A stretch of 64,000 nucleotides of DNA from positions 1 through 64,000 of the forward strand of contig NZ_BMNE01000010.1 in the NCBI RefSeq assembly GCF_014646295.1, given 5' to 3'. Below, one piece after another: positions 1-7,959 of this stretch. The notes beneath the pieces are model-generated. The model was not told where the DNA came from. It saw only the letters and a list, made by a program, of their open reading frames with translations, and searched no databases. Every line of letters starts with the position of its first letter. The first letter of the stretch is position 1. The stretch comes from Nocardia rhizosphaerihabitans. Lineage in GTDB: Bacteria; Actinomycetota; Actinomycetes; Mycobacteriales; Mycobacteriaceae. A program made the position numbers and the translations under genes.

Positions 1-19
1 CCGCCGGAACATCATTGCG

Positions 20-54
20 AAAGGCCCTCCAACCTATGGTTGGAGGGCCTTTTT
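20..54. terminator. Bidirectional intrinsic terminator
   Basis: A perfect 15-base stem (20-34 with 38-52) closes a 3-base TAT loop. The left arm starts with an A run and the right arm ends in a run of five T, so it can stop transcripts in both directions. It presumably ends a plus-strand gene lying before the window and insulates the gene that starts at 106. Confidence 0.85.
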
Positions 55-105
55 GCGTTCGTGCCATACCGACCACTCGGCGGGTTCTGGGGCTACCGTG
101 GAGCT

Positions 106-573
106 ATGGCGACCACGAAGATCGGCACGCACATCAATGCGCCCCGCGCGACCGTGTATCGGCTGCTGGTCGATCCCGATTCCGTCAAAGCCTGGATGGT
201 GCCCGACGGGATGGTCAGCGAGGTGCATCGGTTCGAGCCCGAGGAGGGCGGGGTCTTCTCGATCACCGTCACCAAAGACGAGACGTCCGATGCGGCGAAG
301 ACGGTGCCGCCGCACCATGCCTACTACGGGCGGTTCCTGACACTCATCCCGGATGAGCGGGTGCGGGAGGTCCTGGAGTTCGTCACCGAGACACCGGATA
401 TGGCGGGCGAGCAGACCATGACCTTCGTGTTGGCCGACGCAGCAGGAGGGACCGATCTCGAAGTGCTGCACGAGGGTGTGCCGCCGGGCATGACCCTCGA
501 CGAGAACACCAGGGCCTGGCAGGTGGCGCTCGCGAAGATCGTCGCGCTGGCCGAGCGCGGCACGGTCGACTGA
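106..573 (+). CDS. SRPBCC family protein (AHSA1-like)
   Basis: This 155-residue protein has the N-terminus typical of the Activator-of-Hsp90-ATPase-like START/SRPBCC fold (KIGTHINAPRATVYRLL, then a tryptophan-containing MVPDGM segment), and the length is normal for a single-domain member. The fold makes a hydrophobic ligand cavity, but no ligand or reaction can be read from the sequence. It is cytoplasmic, with no signal peptide. ATG 106 is chosen because homology begins there and a TACCGT -10-like element at 94-99 lies 7 bases upstream, which suggests a leaderless message; an in-frame ATG at 40 lies inside the terminator hairpin. It stands alone, convergent with the transporter operon that ends at 595. 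Confidence 0.8.
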   Translation: MATTKIGTHINAPRATVYRLLVDPDSVKAWMVPDGMVSEVHRFEPEEGGVFSITVTKDETSDAAKTVPPHHAYYGRFLTLIPDERVREVLEFVTETPDMAGEQTMTFVLADAAGGTDLEVLHEGVPPGMTLDENTRAWQVALAKIVALAERGTVD

Positions 574-594
574 CCGGCCGCACCCGGCGCCGGG

Positions 595-1629
595 TCAGCG
601 CACCGCGTCGTCGGCGCGGGGCGTGATAGTCGATGCGGGCACGAGGTTCCATGCCTCGAGCTGCTTGCGGATCTGCTCGGCGGCGTCGATATTGAGCGGG
701 CCGCTGGTCCACAGCGCGTACGGCAGGTTGAAGAACCGGCCGTCGCGGACCGCGCGCAGGCCGTTGATGCCCGGTTTGGTGCGCAGCAGCTCGACCTTCT
801 GGGCGTAGGACTGCCCGGGGTAGTCGACGAACATGATGGCGTCCGGGTCGGCGGCGGCGAGCCGCTCCCAGGAGACCTTGGTCCAGGTGTCGGCGACGTC
901 GTCGAGGATGTTGCGGGCGCCCGCGGCTTCGAGGATCGCCTGCGGCGCACCGAATTTCCCGCTGGAGTAGATGGTGTCGGTGCCGCTGTCGAACAGGAAC
1001 ACGGTCGGCGCCTTCGCCGGTTTCGGTGCCGCGGACAGGGCGGCGAGCCTGCTGTCGAGGTCGGCGGTGACCTCCGCTGCGCGGCCGGGTCGGCCGGTGA
1101 TCGCGCCGAGATCGGTCAGGTCGGTGCGCAGCGCGGTCCACGGTTCGACCGTGCCGCGGGCGGCGGCGCCGTCCTGCTGACGGCAGCTCTCGGTGAGGAT
1201 GTAGGCCGCGACGCCGTCCTTCTGCAGGGAGGCGGGAGTGAGGTTGCTAGCCTCGTCGTAGCCGTAGCTCCAGCCCGCCACCATGACGTCCGGGCGCTGC
1301 GCGAGCACGGTTTCGCGGGACGGGTATTCGGGGGCGACGGATTTCAGCCCGTCGACGACGGCGGCGCCGTAGTGCTTGCGCAGGGTGTCGGCGTCGCGCT
1401 GGATGCTCGACACGGCGGTCACCTGGTCCTGCGCGCCGAGGGCAAGCACCATCGAGATGAGGTTGCCGTCGTTGACGAACAGCCGCTGCGCCGGCGCGGG
1501 GAACGGAGTGTCCTTGCCGCAGTTGCGCACGCTGATCGTCGTCGCGGTGTCTGCCGTGGTGCCGGTGCAGGCCGCCAGGACGGCGGCGAGTGCGGTGGTG
1601 GCCAGGATCCGGCCGGTGTTCTTCATCAT
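595..1629 (-). CDS. ABC transporter substrate-binding lipoprotein, probable corrinoid-binding (BtuF-like)
   Basis: A 344-residue periplasmic-binding-type lipoprotein of the Fe3+/B12 (FecB/BtuF) class. The signal peptide ends in a lipobox LAAC with Cys21 as lipidation site. The mature part has the usual two-lobe pattern, with a middle helix and a C-terminal lobe around SWERLAAADPDAIMFVD. The start ATG overlaps the stop of the upstream ATPase gene by ATGA, so the three genes permease, ATPase and binding protein form one coupled operon. The family alone cannot separate siderophore from corrinoid ligands; the cobalamin riboswitch at the head of the operon makes a corrinoid the better inference. 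Confidence 0.8.
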   Translation of the reverse strand: MMKNTGRILATTALAAVLAACTGTTADTATTISVRNCGKDTPFPAPAQRLFVNDGNLISMVLALGAQDQVTAVSSIQRDADTLRKHYGAAVVDGLKSVAPEYPSRETVLAQRPDVMVAGWSYGYDEASNLTPASLQKDGVAAYILTESCRQQDGAAARGTVEPWTALRTDLTDLGAITGRPGRAAEVTADLDSRLAALSAAPKPAKAPTVFLFDSGTDTIYSSGKFGAPQAILEAAGARNILDDVADTWTKVSWERLAAADPDAIMFVDYPGQSYAQKVELLRTKPGINGLRAVRDGRFFNLPYALWTSGPLNIDAAEQIRKQLEAWNLVPASTITPRADDAVR

Positions 1630-2546
1630 CGCGCCTTTCGCGGGGTGATCAACAGATGGTCTTCGCCGGTCGCCGGATGTTTGACGCGGGTGGCGTCGAC
1701 ACCGAACACCTCGGCGAGGACCTCGGGGGTCAGTGCTTGCGCGGGCGGTGCCGGTGGTCGGGTGGAGCCGTTGTGCAGCACGATGATCCGATCGCAGTAG
1801 CGGTCGGCCAGCGACAGATCGTGCAGGGCGGCGACGACGGTGCGCCGCAGTCCGCGCACCAGGTCGAGGAGCGCGAGCTGGTGGGTGACGTCGAGGTGGT
1901 TGGTCGGCTCGTCGAGGAGCAGCACCGGGGTGTCCTGGAGCAGCGCGCGGGCCAGCAGTACTCGCTGCCGCTCGCCACCCGACAACTGCTGCACCGGCCG
2001 GTCGGCGAAGCCCGAAAGGTCCACTGTTGCCAGTGCTTCCCTCACCTGCTTCTGCTCGCGCGGGGCACCGAGCCCCCACGGCGGTAGATACGGAGTCAGG
2101 CCGAGGGCAACCGCCTCGCCGACGAGCATGTCGGCGGGTGGGCTCTCGTCCTGGGCCACCAAGGCCACCGCGGTTGCCCGCTGTCGTGGCCGTAGCCCGT
2201 GCAGCATCCGGCCGTCGACGAGCACGCGGCCCCGCGCGGGTTTCCGGATACCGGCCAGAGTTCGGAGCAGCGTCGTTTTGCCGCTGCCGTTGGGCCCGAC
2301 AATGCCCACGGTCTCGCCGGGTTCGATCGAGAAGTCCGCGCCGACAACGATGTTCCGTCGGCCGGCGGAACACGTCAGCTCGACCGCCCGCACCGCCCCG
2401 GACGGCGCGGCGCTCGATCGGGCCGCGCTGTCGACGGTCGCGTGGGCTTCAGCACTGCCGACATCGCCGTGCTCGGTGCCGTTCGCCCGGTCGTCGAGGG
2501 GATCGTCCGGCGCAGGACGACGTGCAGTGTGTTCGTGCGCGGTCAC
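1626..2546 (-). CDS. ABC transporter ATPase, FecE/BtuD type
   Basis: This 306-residue cytoplasmic ATPase energises uptake through the neighbouring permease. It shows Walker A GPNGSGKTT, the signature LSGGERQR, Walker B VLLLDEPTNHLD and the H-loop ALHDLSLA, in the order typical of FecE/FhuC/BtuD proteins. About 50 low-complexity residues precede the ABC domain, which is unusual; the true start could be further in. GTG 2546 was chosen because it overlaps the permease stop (GTGA), matching the coupling seen at its own 3' end. The substrate is inferred from the riboswitch upstream of the operon. Confidence 0.8.
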   Translation of the reverse strand: MTAHEHTARRPAPDDPLDDRANGTEHGDVGSAEAHATVDSAARSSAAPSGAVRAVELTCSAGRRNIVVGADFSIEPGETVGIVGPNGSGKTTLLRTLAGIRKPARGRVLVDGRMLHGLRPRQRATAVALVAQDESPPADMLVGEAVALGLTPYLPPWGLGAPREQKQVREALATVDLSGFADRPVQQLSGGERQRVLLARALLQDTPVLLLDEPTNHLDVTHQLALLDLVRGLRRTVVAALHDLSLADRYCDRIIVLHNGSTRPPAPPAQALTPEVLAEVFGVDATRVKHPATGEDHLLITPRKAR

Positions 2547-3574
2547 GAGGTGCCGAACTGGTAGCGCCGTCTGCCCATCAACAACAGGAAGGTCGGTGCG
2601 CCGATCAGACCGGTGAGGACGCCGACGGGGATCTCGGTGGGCCGCACCAGGACCCGGGTCGCGGCGTCGGCGACGACGAGAAACAGCGCGCCGCACAGGG
2701 CGCAGGCGGGGAGCAGGTTGCGGTGGCGTGGACCGACGATCATGCGCGCGGCGTGGGGGACGACCAGCCCGACGAAGCCGATCCCGCCCGACACCGCGAC
2801 CAGCACGCCGACGAGGACCGCCAGCAGGACGAACAAGCCGATGCGCAGTTCCTTCACCGGAACACCGATCGACGACGCGGTGGTCGCGCCGAGCGTGAGC
2901 GCGTCGAGCCACCCGGCGATGGTCATCAAGACGGCACCCGCGACCAGCACGACGACCAGTGGCACCGCGAGTGTCGTCCAGTCCGCTCCGGCCAGGCTGC
3001 CGAGCAGCCAGAACAGCACGGACTGCGCGGCGGCCGGGTCGGTACTGCGGAACACCAGATAGCTGCTGAACGCAGCGAAGGCCGAGCCGAGCACGGTGCC
3101 GGTGAGGACCAATCGCAGTGGCGTCAGACCGCCCTGGGCGAAGGCGACGAGGAAGACGAGGGTGGCCGCGCCGAACGCACCGGCCAGCGCGCCACCCGAG
3201 AGCGCCCAGATGCCCGCGCCGGCGAACAGGCCCGAGGTGATCACCGCGGCCGCACCAACGCCCGCGCCGGAGGAGACACCGAGCAGGTAGGGATCGGCGA
3301 GTGGATTGCGCACCAGTGTCTGCATGGCCGCGCCCGCCAGCGCGAGGCCGGCGCCGACCACGGCGGCCAGGACCGTGCGTGGCACCCGGAGCTGCCAGAC
3401 GATGGTGTCGATGCCCAGGTCGGTGGGTGTCGTGCCGGTCAGGCGGCTGCCGAGGGTGTCGAGCACCGCGGACACGGGGACGATCTCGGCGCCGAATCCG
3501 GTCGCGCCGAGCATGGCGATCAGCAACAGCGCCCCGAGCAGGGGCAGGGCGAGCGAGATCCGAGCACGGATCAT
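2543..3574 (-). CDS. FecCD-type ABC permease, probable corrinoid uptake (BtuC-like)
   Basis: A 343-residue integral membrane protein with about ten hydrophobic helices and the FecCD family hallmarks: the motif RVPRTVLAAVVGAGLALAGA near residue 70, ADPYLLGVSSGAG, and the cytoplasmic coupling region GGIGFVGLVVPHAARM. It forms the translocation pore, probably as a homodimer. It is the first gene of the operon and is preceded by a 5' leader carrying a cobalamin riboswitch, which makes vitamin B12 or another corrinoid the likely substrate. A GGAG Shine-Dalgarno sequence lies just upstream of ATG 3574. Confidence 0.82.
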   Translation of the reverse strand: MIRARISLALPLLGALLLIAMLGATGFGAEIVPVSAVLDTLGSRLTGTTPTDLGIDTIVWQLRVPRTVLAAVVGAGLALAGAAMQTLVRNPLADPYLLGVSSGAGVGAAAVITSGLFAGAGIWALSGGALAGAFGAATLVFLVAFAQGGLTPLRLVLTGTVLGSAFAAFSSYLVFRSTDPAAAQSVLFWLLGSLAGADWTTLAVPLVVVLVAGAVLMTIAGWLDALTLGATTASSIGVPVKELRIGLFVLLAVLVGVLVAVSGGIGFVGLVVPHAARMIVGPRHRNLLPACALCGALFLVVADAATRVLVRPTEIPVGVLTGLIGAPTFLLLMGRRRYQFGTS

Positions 3575-3604
3575 CGCGGATTCTCCACAGGCAAGGCGCG
3601 GCCC

Positions 3605-3710
3605 TTTCAGAGGGTGCCCGGCGAGGGAGGTCTGACTCTCGCCGTGAGGCGATCACAGTGGCGCGACCGTCCCGGAATTGCACCGGATTCCCGCACCCGC
3701 CGGGGATGAC
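3605..3710 (-). promoter_or_regulatory. Cobalamin (AdoCbl) riboswitch
   Basis: Read on the minus strand, the leader of the permease gene contains the conserved cobalamin aptamer core: GGGAATCCGGTGCAATTCC, then ACGGTCGCGCCACTGTGA, then the B12 box AGTCAGACC. Outer-stem arms GGGTGC (plus positions 3693-3698) and GCACCC (3612-3617) can pair to close the core. The permease start is about 35 bases further downstream, so control of ribosome access or early termination is plausible. Family knowledge predicts that corrinoid binding turns the transporter operon off. Confidence 0.85.
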
Positions 3711-3845
3711 ACATCGACTCTAGCGCGGCACCCGGTGCCACAGAGCTACCGGGGACGGCGGCGGATGGCGACGCGCCCGGCCCGGTTTCCAATCACGGTA
3801 AGGCTAAAGCTGTTCGGCGAATCGCCCGATTGCTTCAATCCGTAC

Positions 3846-4937
3846 ATGCACCGACCGAACACCTTCCTGCCCGGCCTGCGTGGCCGAGCCACCGCCGCGC
3901 TCCTCGCGGTGGCAACCGTGGCGACGCTCGGCCTGAGCGGCTGCTCGAACGGCAGCGACGCACCGGTCGGCACACCCGACGCGCCGCTGCCGACCGAGGT
4001 GCCGCCGGGCACCACCCTCATCGTCGCCGATCAGCAGGAGCGGTTGCAGTCGGCCCTGCGGCTGTCCGGGGAGCTGGACAAGCTGCCGTTCAAGATCGAG
4101 TTCGCCAACTTCATCGGCGGGCCGGCCATTCTCGAGGCGTTCCGGGCCGGCGCCGCCGATGTGGGCCAGGTGGGTGACGTCCCGCCGATCCACGCGCTGG
4201 CCGCCGGGCAGGACGTGCCGATCATCGGCTCGTACCAGACCAATCCGCAGGCGCTGAAACTCGCTGTCGCGCCGGGACGCGCGATCACGAAGCTCACGGA
4301 TCTGAAGGGCAAGAAGATCGCCTACGCCGAGGGCACCGCGCAGCAGGCGGCGGTGCTCAAGGCGCTGACCAAGGCGGGGCTGAAGCCGGCCGACGTGCAG
4401 CTGGTCCGGTTGCAGCTGGCGGAATTCCTCGACGCCGTGCGCACCGGTCAGGTCGACGTGGCTCCGCTGATCGAACCCAATGTCACCCGCCTGCTGCGCA
4501 CCCAGGGCACGTCGCTGATCCCGGACTCGGAGACCACCGGCATCTACAGCGGTCTGGCCTACCTGTACGCGCGCCGCGCGGTGGTGCAGGATCCGGCGAA
4601 GGCGGCGGCCACCCGTGCCCTCGTCGGCGCGTTCGTGCGGGCCTGGAACTGGACCAACACCCATCGCGAGGAATGGGCGACCAAGTACTACGTGGAGATT
4701 CAGAAGGTCAGCGCCGACGACGCGAAGCGGATCATCGACTCGCTGGGCACCTACACGTTCCCGCACCTGGATCAGCAGTTGATCGCCCGCCAGCAGACCA
4801 CCATCGACGCGATCGACGCCGTCGGCGAGCTGCCGAAGAAGATCAAGGCCGCCGACGGCTTCGATCTGCGCTTCGACGCCGCGGTCACCGAGGCTGTCAC
4901 CGCCGGCGGGGCGGCGTTCGCGCCGGCGACGAGCTGA
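3846..4937 (+). CDS. ssuA: Aliphatic sulfonate-type ABC substrate-binding lipoprotein
   Basis: A 363-residue lipoprotein of the SsuA/TauA/NMT1 class. The signal peptide ends in the lipobox LSGC (Cys33). The mature part shows the class II pattern: EFANFIGGPAILEAFRAGAADVG in the first lobe, IGSYQTNPQALKLAV, LKGKKIAYAEGTAQQ and a hinge before a long C-terminal helical region. It should bind an anionic organosulfur compound outside the membrane and deliver it to the permease encoded immediately downstream (TGATG overlap). ATG 3846 starts the signal peptide. The exact ligand cannot be told; sulfonate is the usual one, but the coupled monooxygenase is not SsuD. Confidence 0.78.
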   Translation: MHRPNTFLPGLRGRATAALLAVATVATLGLSGCSNGSDAPVGTPDAPLPTEVPPGTTLIVADQQERLQSALRLSGELDKLPFKIEFANFIGGPAILEAFRAGAADVGQVGDVPPIHALAAGQDVPIIGSYQTNPQALKLAVAPGRAITKLTDLKGKKIAYAEGTAQQAAVLKALTKAGLKPADVQLVRLQLAEFLDAVRTGQVDVAPLIEPNVTRLLRTQGTSLIPDSETTGIYSGLAYLYARRAVVQDPAKAAATRALVGAFVRAWNWTNTHREEWATKYYVEIQKVSADDAKRIIDSLGTYTFPHLDQQLIARQQTTIDAIDAVGELPKKIKAADGFDLRFDAAVTEAVTAGGAAFAPATS

Positions 4938-5800
4938 TGGCCACCATCGACGCGGGTGTGCTGCGACGCATCCGCACCGGCACCGCCGCCCCGGTCGAAG
5001 CGCTCGCACCGCGCGGGCGGGGCAGGCGCAGGCTCGGGCCGGGTAAGCCGATTCCGTTCGGGTTCGCGCTGGGACCGGCATTGCTCATCGGCGCGTGGGT
5101 GCTCGGATCGGCCACGGGCGCACTGGAGCCGGAGACGCTGCCCGCGCCGTGGACGGTCGCGCAGACCGCGGGTGACCTGATCGCCGACGGCCGCTTGCAG
5201 TCCAACCTGCTGACCTCGCTACAGCGCGCGGCGATCGGGCTCGGACTCGGTGTGGTGATCGGCGTGGTCCTCGCGCTGGTGGCGGGGTTGAGCCGGATCG
5301 GGGAGGCGGTCGTCGACGGCCCGGTGCAGATCAAGCGCTCGATTCCGACGTTGGCGCTGATCCCGCTGTTCATCGTCTGGTTCGGCATCGGCGAGGAAAT
5401 GAAGCTGATCGTCATCACGACCAGCGTGCTGATCCCGGTCTACATCAACACCCACGCCTATCTGCGCAGCGTGGATGCCCGGTATGTGGAGCTCGCCGAG
5501 ACGGTCGGGCTGTCGCGATGGGAATTCCTGCGGCGGATCGCGCTACCAGGGTCGCTGCCCGGCTTCTTCCTCGGGCTGCGGCTGGCGGTGACCATCTCGT
5601 GGCTGGCGCTGGTCGTGGTCGAACAGGTCAACGCGACCAGCGGCATCGGCTATCTGATGACGCAGGCGCGCACCTACGGACAGATCGACGTGATCGTCGT
5701 CGGTCTGGTGATCTACGGACTCCTCGGGCTCTTCGGCGACCTCGCCGTGCGGGCGGCGGAACGGAAGGCGCTGGCATGGCGACAGACACTGGGCGATTGA
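4937..5800 (+). CDS. ssuC: ABC permease, SsuC/TauC type
   Basis: A 287-residue inner-membrane protein with about six helices and the binding-protein-dependent permease coupling loop ELAETVGLSRWEFLRRIALPGSLPG near residues 185-210, characteristic of SsuC/TauC. It forms the channel of the uptake system with the ATPase encoded next. The start overlaps the end of the binding-protein gene (TGATG) and its 3' end overlaps the ATPase gene by 25 bases, so all components are translated together. A proline- and arginine-rich cytoplasmic N-terminus of about 40 residues precedes the first helix. Confidence 0.8.
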   Translation: MATIDAGVLRRIRTGTAAPVEALAPRGRGRRRLGPGKPIPFGFALGPALLIGAWVLGSATGALEPETLPAPWTVAQTAGDLIADGRLQSNLLTSLQRAAIGLGLGVVIGVVLALVAGLSRIGEAVVDGPVQIKRSIPTLALIPLFIVWFGIGEEMKLIVITTSVLIPVYINTHAYLRSVDARYVELAETVGLSRWEFLRRIALPGSLPGFFLGLRLAVTISWLALVVVEQVNATSGIGYLMTQARTYGQIDVIVVGLVIYGLLGLFGDLAVRAAERKALAWRQTLGD

Positions 5801-6537
5801 ACGAAGAGCGGATCGTGGTGCGCACCGGCGCACTCACCCGTGGCTTCGGGGATCGAATCGTGTTGAACGGCATCGACATCGAGATCCGGCGCGGCGAGTT
5901 CGTCGCTCTGCTCGGCCGTAGCGGTTCGGGCAAGAGCACGCTGCTGCGGGCGCTGGCCGAACTCGACGCCGACGTGCCGGGTTCCGGCGAGCTGACCGTG
6001 CCGACCCAGCGGGCGGTGGTGTTCCAGGATTCGCGACTGCTGCCCTGGGCGCGGGTGCTCGATAATGTGGTGCTCGGGCTCACCGGGCGCGACGCCGCCG
6101 AACGGGGGCGCTCGGCGCTGGCCGAAGTCGGGCTGGCCGGACGCGAGAAGGCATGGCCGCGTGAGCTTTCCGGTGGCGAGCAGCAGCGGGTGGCGCTGGC
6201 CAGATCGTTGGTCCGCGAGCCGGAACTGCTGCTGGCCGACGAACCGTTCGGCGCGCTCGACGCACTGACCCGGATCCGCATGCACGCCCTGTTGCAGGCG
6301 CTGTGCGAGCGGCACCGGCCCGCCGTCCTGCTGGTGACCCACGACGTGGACGAGGCCGTGTTGCTCGCCGACCGCGTGCTGGTCCTGGACGAGGGCCGGA
6401 TCGCCATCGATCAGCGCATCGACACGCCGCGCCCGCGCAGGCACGCGCACCCGGAGTTCGTCCGGCTGCGCGAGGTCCTGCTGGCCGGGCTCGGCGTGGA
6501 CACCACCGAATTCGAGGAAGTGAAAGCAGCGTCATGA
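5776..6537 (+). CDS. ssuB: ABC transporter ATPase, SsuB type
   Basis: A 253-residue cytoplasmic ATPase with Walker A GRSGSGKST, the Q-loop in RAVVFQDSRLLPW (a pattern typical of SsuB), signature LSGGEQQR and Walker B LLADEPFGALD. It drives the preceding SsuC-like permease. The start lies inside the permease gene and the stop overlaps the start of the monooxygenase gene (ATGA), so transport and catabolic functions are in one transcript. Known SsuB proteins serve aliphatic sulfonates; related TauB proteins serve taurine, which cannot be excluded. Confidence 0.8.
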   Translation: MATDTGRLNEERIVVRTGALTRGFGDRIVLNGIDIEIRRGEFVALLGRSGSGKSTLLRALAELDADVPGSGELTVPTQRAVVFQDSRLLPWARVLDNVVLGLTGRDAAERGRSALAEVGLAGREKAWPRELSGGEQQRVALARSLVREPELLLADEPFGALDALTRIRMHALLQALCERHRPAVLLVTHDVDEAVLLADRVLVLDEGRIAIDQRIDTPRPRRHAHPEFVRLREVLLAGLGVDTTEFEEVKAAS

Positions 6538-7883
6538 GTGCACCGCGGCAACTGAGTCTCAACGCGTTCATCTATCCGTCGGGGCACCACGAGGCCGCCT
6601 GGCGGCATCCCGACAGCAGGCCCGAGCGCATCTACGACGTCACCTACTACCAGGAGATCGGGCGCACCGCCGAGGCGGCGAAGCTGGACGCGGTGTTCTT
6701 CGCCGACGGGCCCGCCCTGCGCACCGATGTGCGCCACAATGCGGCGCCGGGACTGGAGCCGATCACGCTGCTGACCGCGATCGCGGCGGCCACAACACAT
6801 CTCGGCCTCATCGCGACCGCATCGACCACCTACTACGAGCCCTACAACCTGGCTCGCCTGTTCTCCTCGCTCGACCACATCTCCGGTGGGCGGGCGGGCT
6901 GGAACATCGTCACCACGGGAACCGACCTGGCGGCGGCCAACTTCGGGCTCGACCGGCACCCCGATCACGCCGAACGATATGCCCGCGCCCGGGAATTCGT
7001 CGACGCGGTGGTTGCCCTGTGGGACAGCTGGGAGGACGACGCGATCCTGCTCGACCGGGCGGCGGGCATCTACGCCGACCCGGACAAGATCCATCCGATC
7101 GACTTCGTCGGCGAACATCTGCGCGTGCGTGGGCCGTTCAATGCCGCGCGGACGCCACAGGGTCATCCGGTGCTGGTGCAGGCGGGCGCCTCCAATGAGG
7201 GGCGGGCCTTCGCGGGCAAGTACGCCGAGGCCATCTTCACCGCGCACCAACGGCTTTCGGATGCGCAGACCTTCTACGCCGATATCAAAGCCAAGGCCGC
7301 GGAGTACGGGCGCGATGCCGACGAGGTGAAGATCCTGCCGGGGATCAGCCCGTTCATCGCCGACACCGAGGCCGCCGCGCTGCGGCTGGAGCGGGAGTTC
7401 AACGAGCTGACCGTGCCCGAGTACGGGATCAAGCAGCTGGAATCGATCACCGGCACCTCGCTGCGCGCCCTCGCGCTCGACGAACCGGTGCCGGTGGAGG
7501 TCTTCGCCGGGGCCGGTGATGTCACCGACAATGCGCGCAGCAGGTTGCAGGTGGTGGCGGGCATCGTCGAACGGGAACGGCCGACCCTGCGTGGGCTGCT
7601 GCACCGGCTGGCGGGCGCCCGCGGACACCGGGTCTTCGCCGGTACGCCGGAGCAGGTCGCGGACACGATCGAGGAATGGTTCACCCAGGGCGCGGCCGAC
7701 GGTTTCAATGTGATGCCGCCGTACTACCCCGGCGGGCTCGAGGTGTTCACCGAGACGGTGGTGCCGATCCTGCAGGAGCGCGGGCTGTTCCGCACCGAGT
7801 ACACGGGAACCACCCTGCGCGACCACTTCGGCCTCGCCCGTCCGCGGAGCCGGTTCGCGCCGGAACCCGTGACCGTCGGATGA
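6534..7883 (+). CDS. FMN-dependent monooxygenase, NtaA/SnaA/DszA (LLM) family
   Basis: A 449-residue luciferase-like monooxygenase that would use reduced flavin and oxygen to cleave an organosulfur or related substrate in the cytoplasm. It begins with LSLNAFIYPSGHHEAAWR and contains DAVFFADG, EPITLLTAIAAATTHLGL, HISGGRAGWNIVTT and PVLVQAGASNEGR, which are signatures of the NtaA/SnaA/SoxA(DszA) branch rather than of SsuD. Its length fits this branch. The ATG overlaps the ATPase stop (ATGA), which ties it to the upstream transporter, so the imported compound is its likely substrate. A separate NADH:FMN reductase is needed and is not seen nearby. Confidence 0.82.
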   Translation: MSAPRQLSLNAFIYPSGHHEAAWRHPDSRPERIYDVTYYQEIGRTAEAAKLDAVFFADGPALRTDVRHNAAPGLEPITLLTAIAAATTHLGLIATASTTYYEPYNLARLFSSLDHISGGRAGWNIVTTGTDLAAANFGLDRHPDHAERYARAREFVDAVVALWDSWEDDAILLDRAAGIYADPDKIHPIDFVGEHLRVRGPFNAARTPQGHPVLVQAGASNEGRAFAGKYAEAIFTAHQRLSDAQTFYADIKAKAAEYGRDADEVKILPGISPFIADTEAAALRLEREFNELTVPEYGIKQLESITGTSLRALALDEPVPVEVFAGAGDVTDNARSRLQVVAGIVERERPTLRGLLHRLAGARGHRVFAGTPEQVADTIEEWFTQGAADGFNVMPPYYPGGLEVFTETVVPILQERGLFRTEYTGTTLRDHFGLARPRSRFAPEPVTVG

Positions 7884-7959
7884 GGGTGCCGGACGACGAA
7901 AACTGTTGTACTGCTCGGCGACTGGATAGCCGTCGGCGGGCCTGTATCGGGCAGGCACG

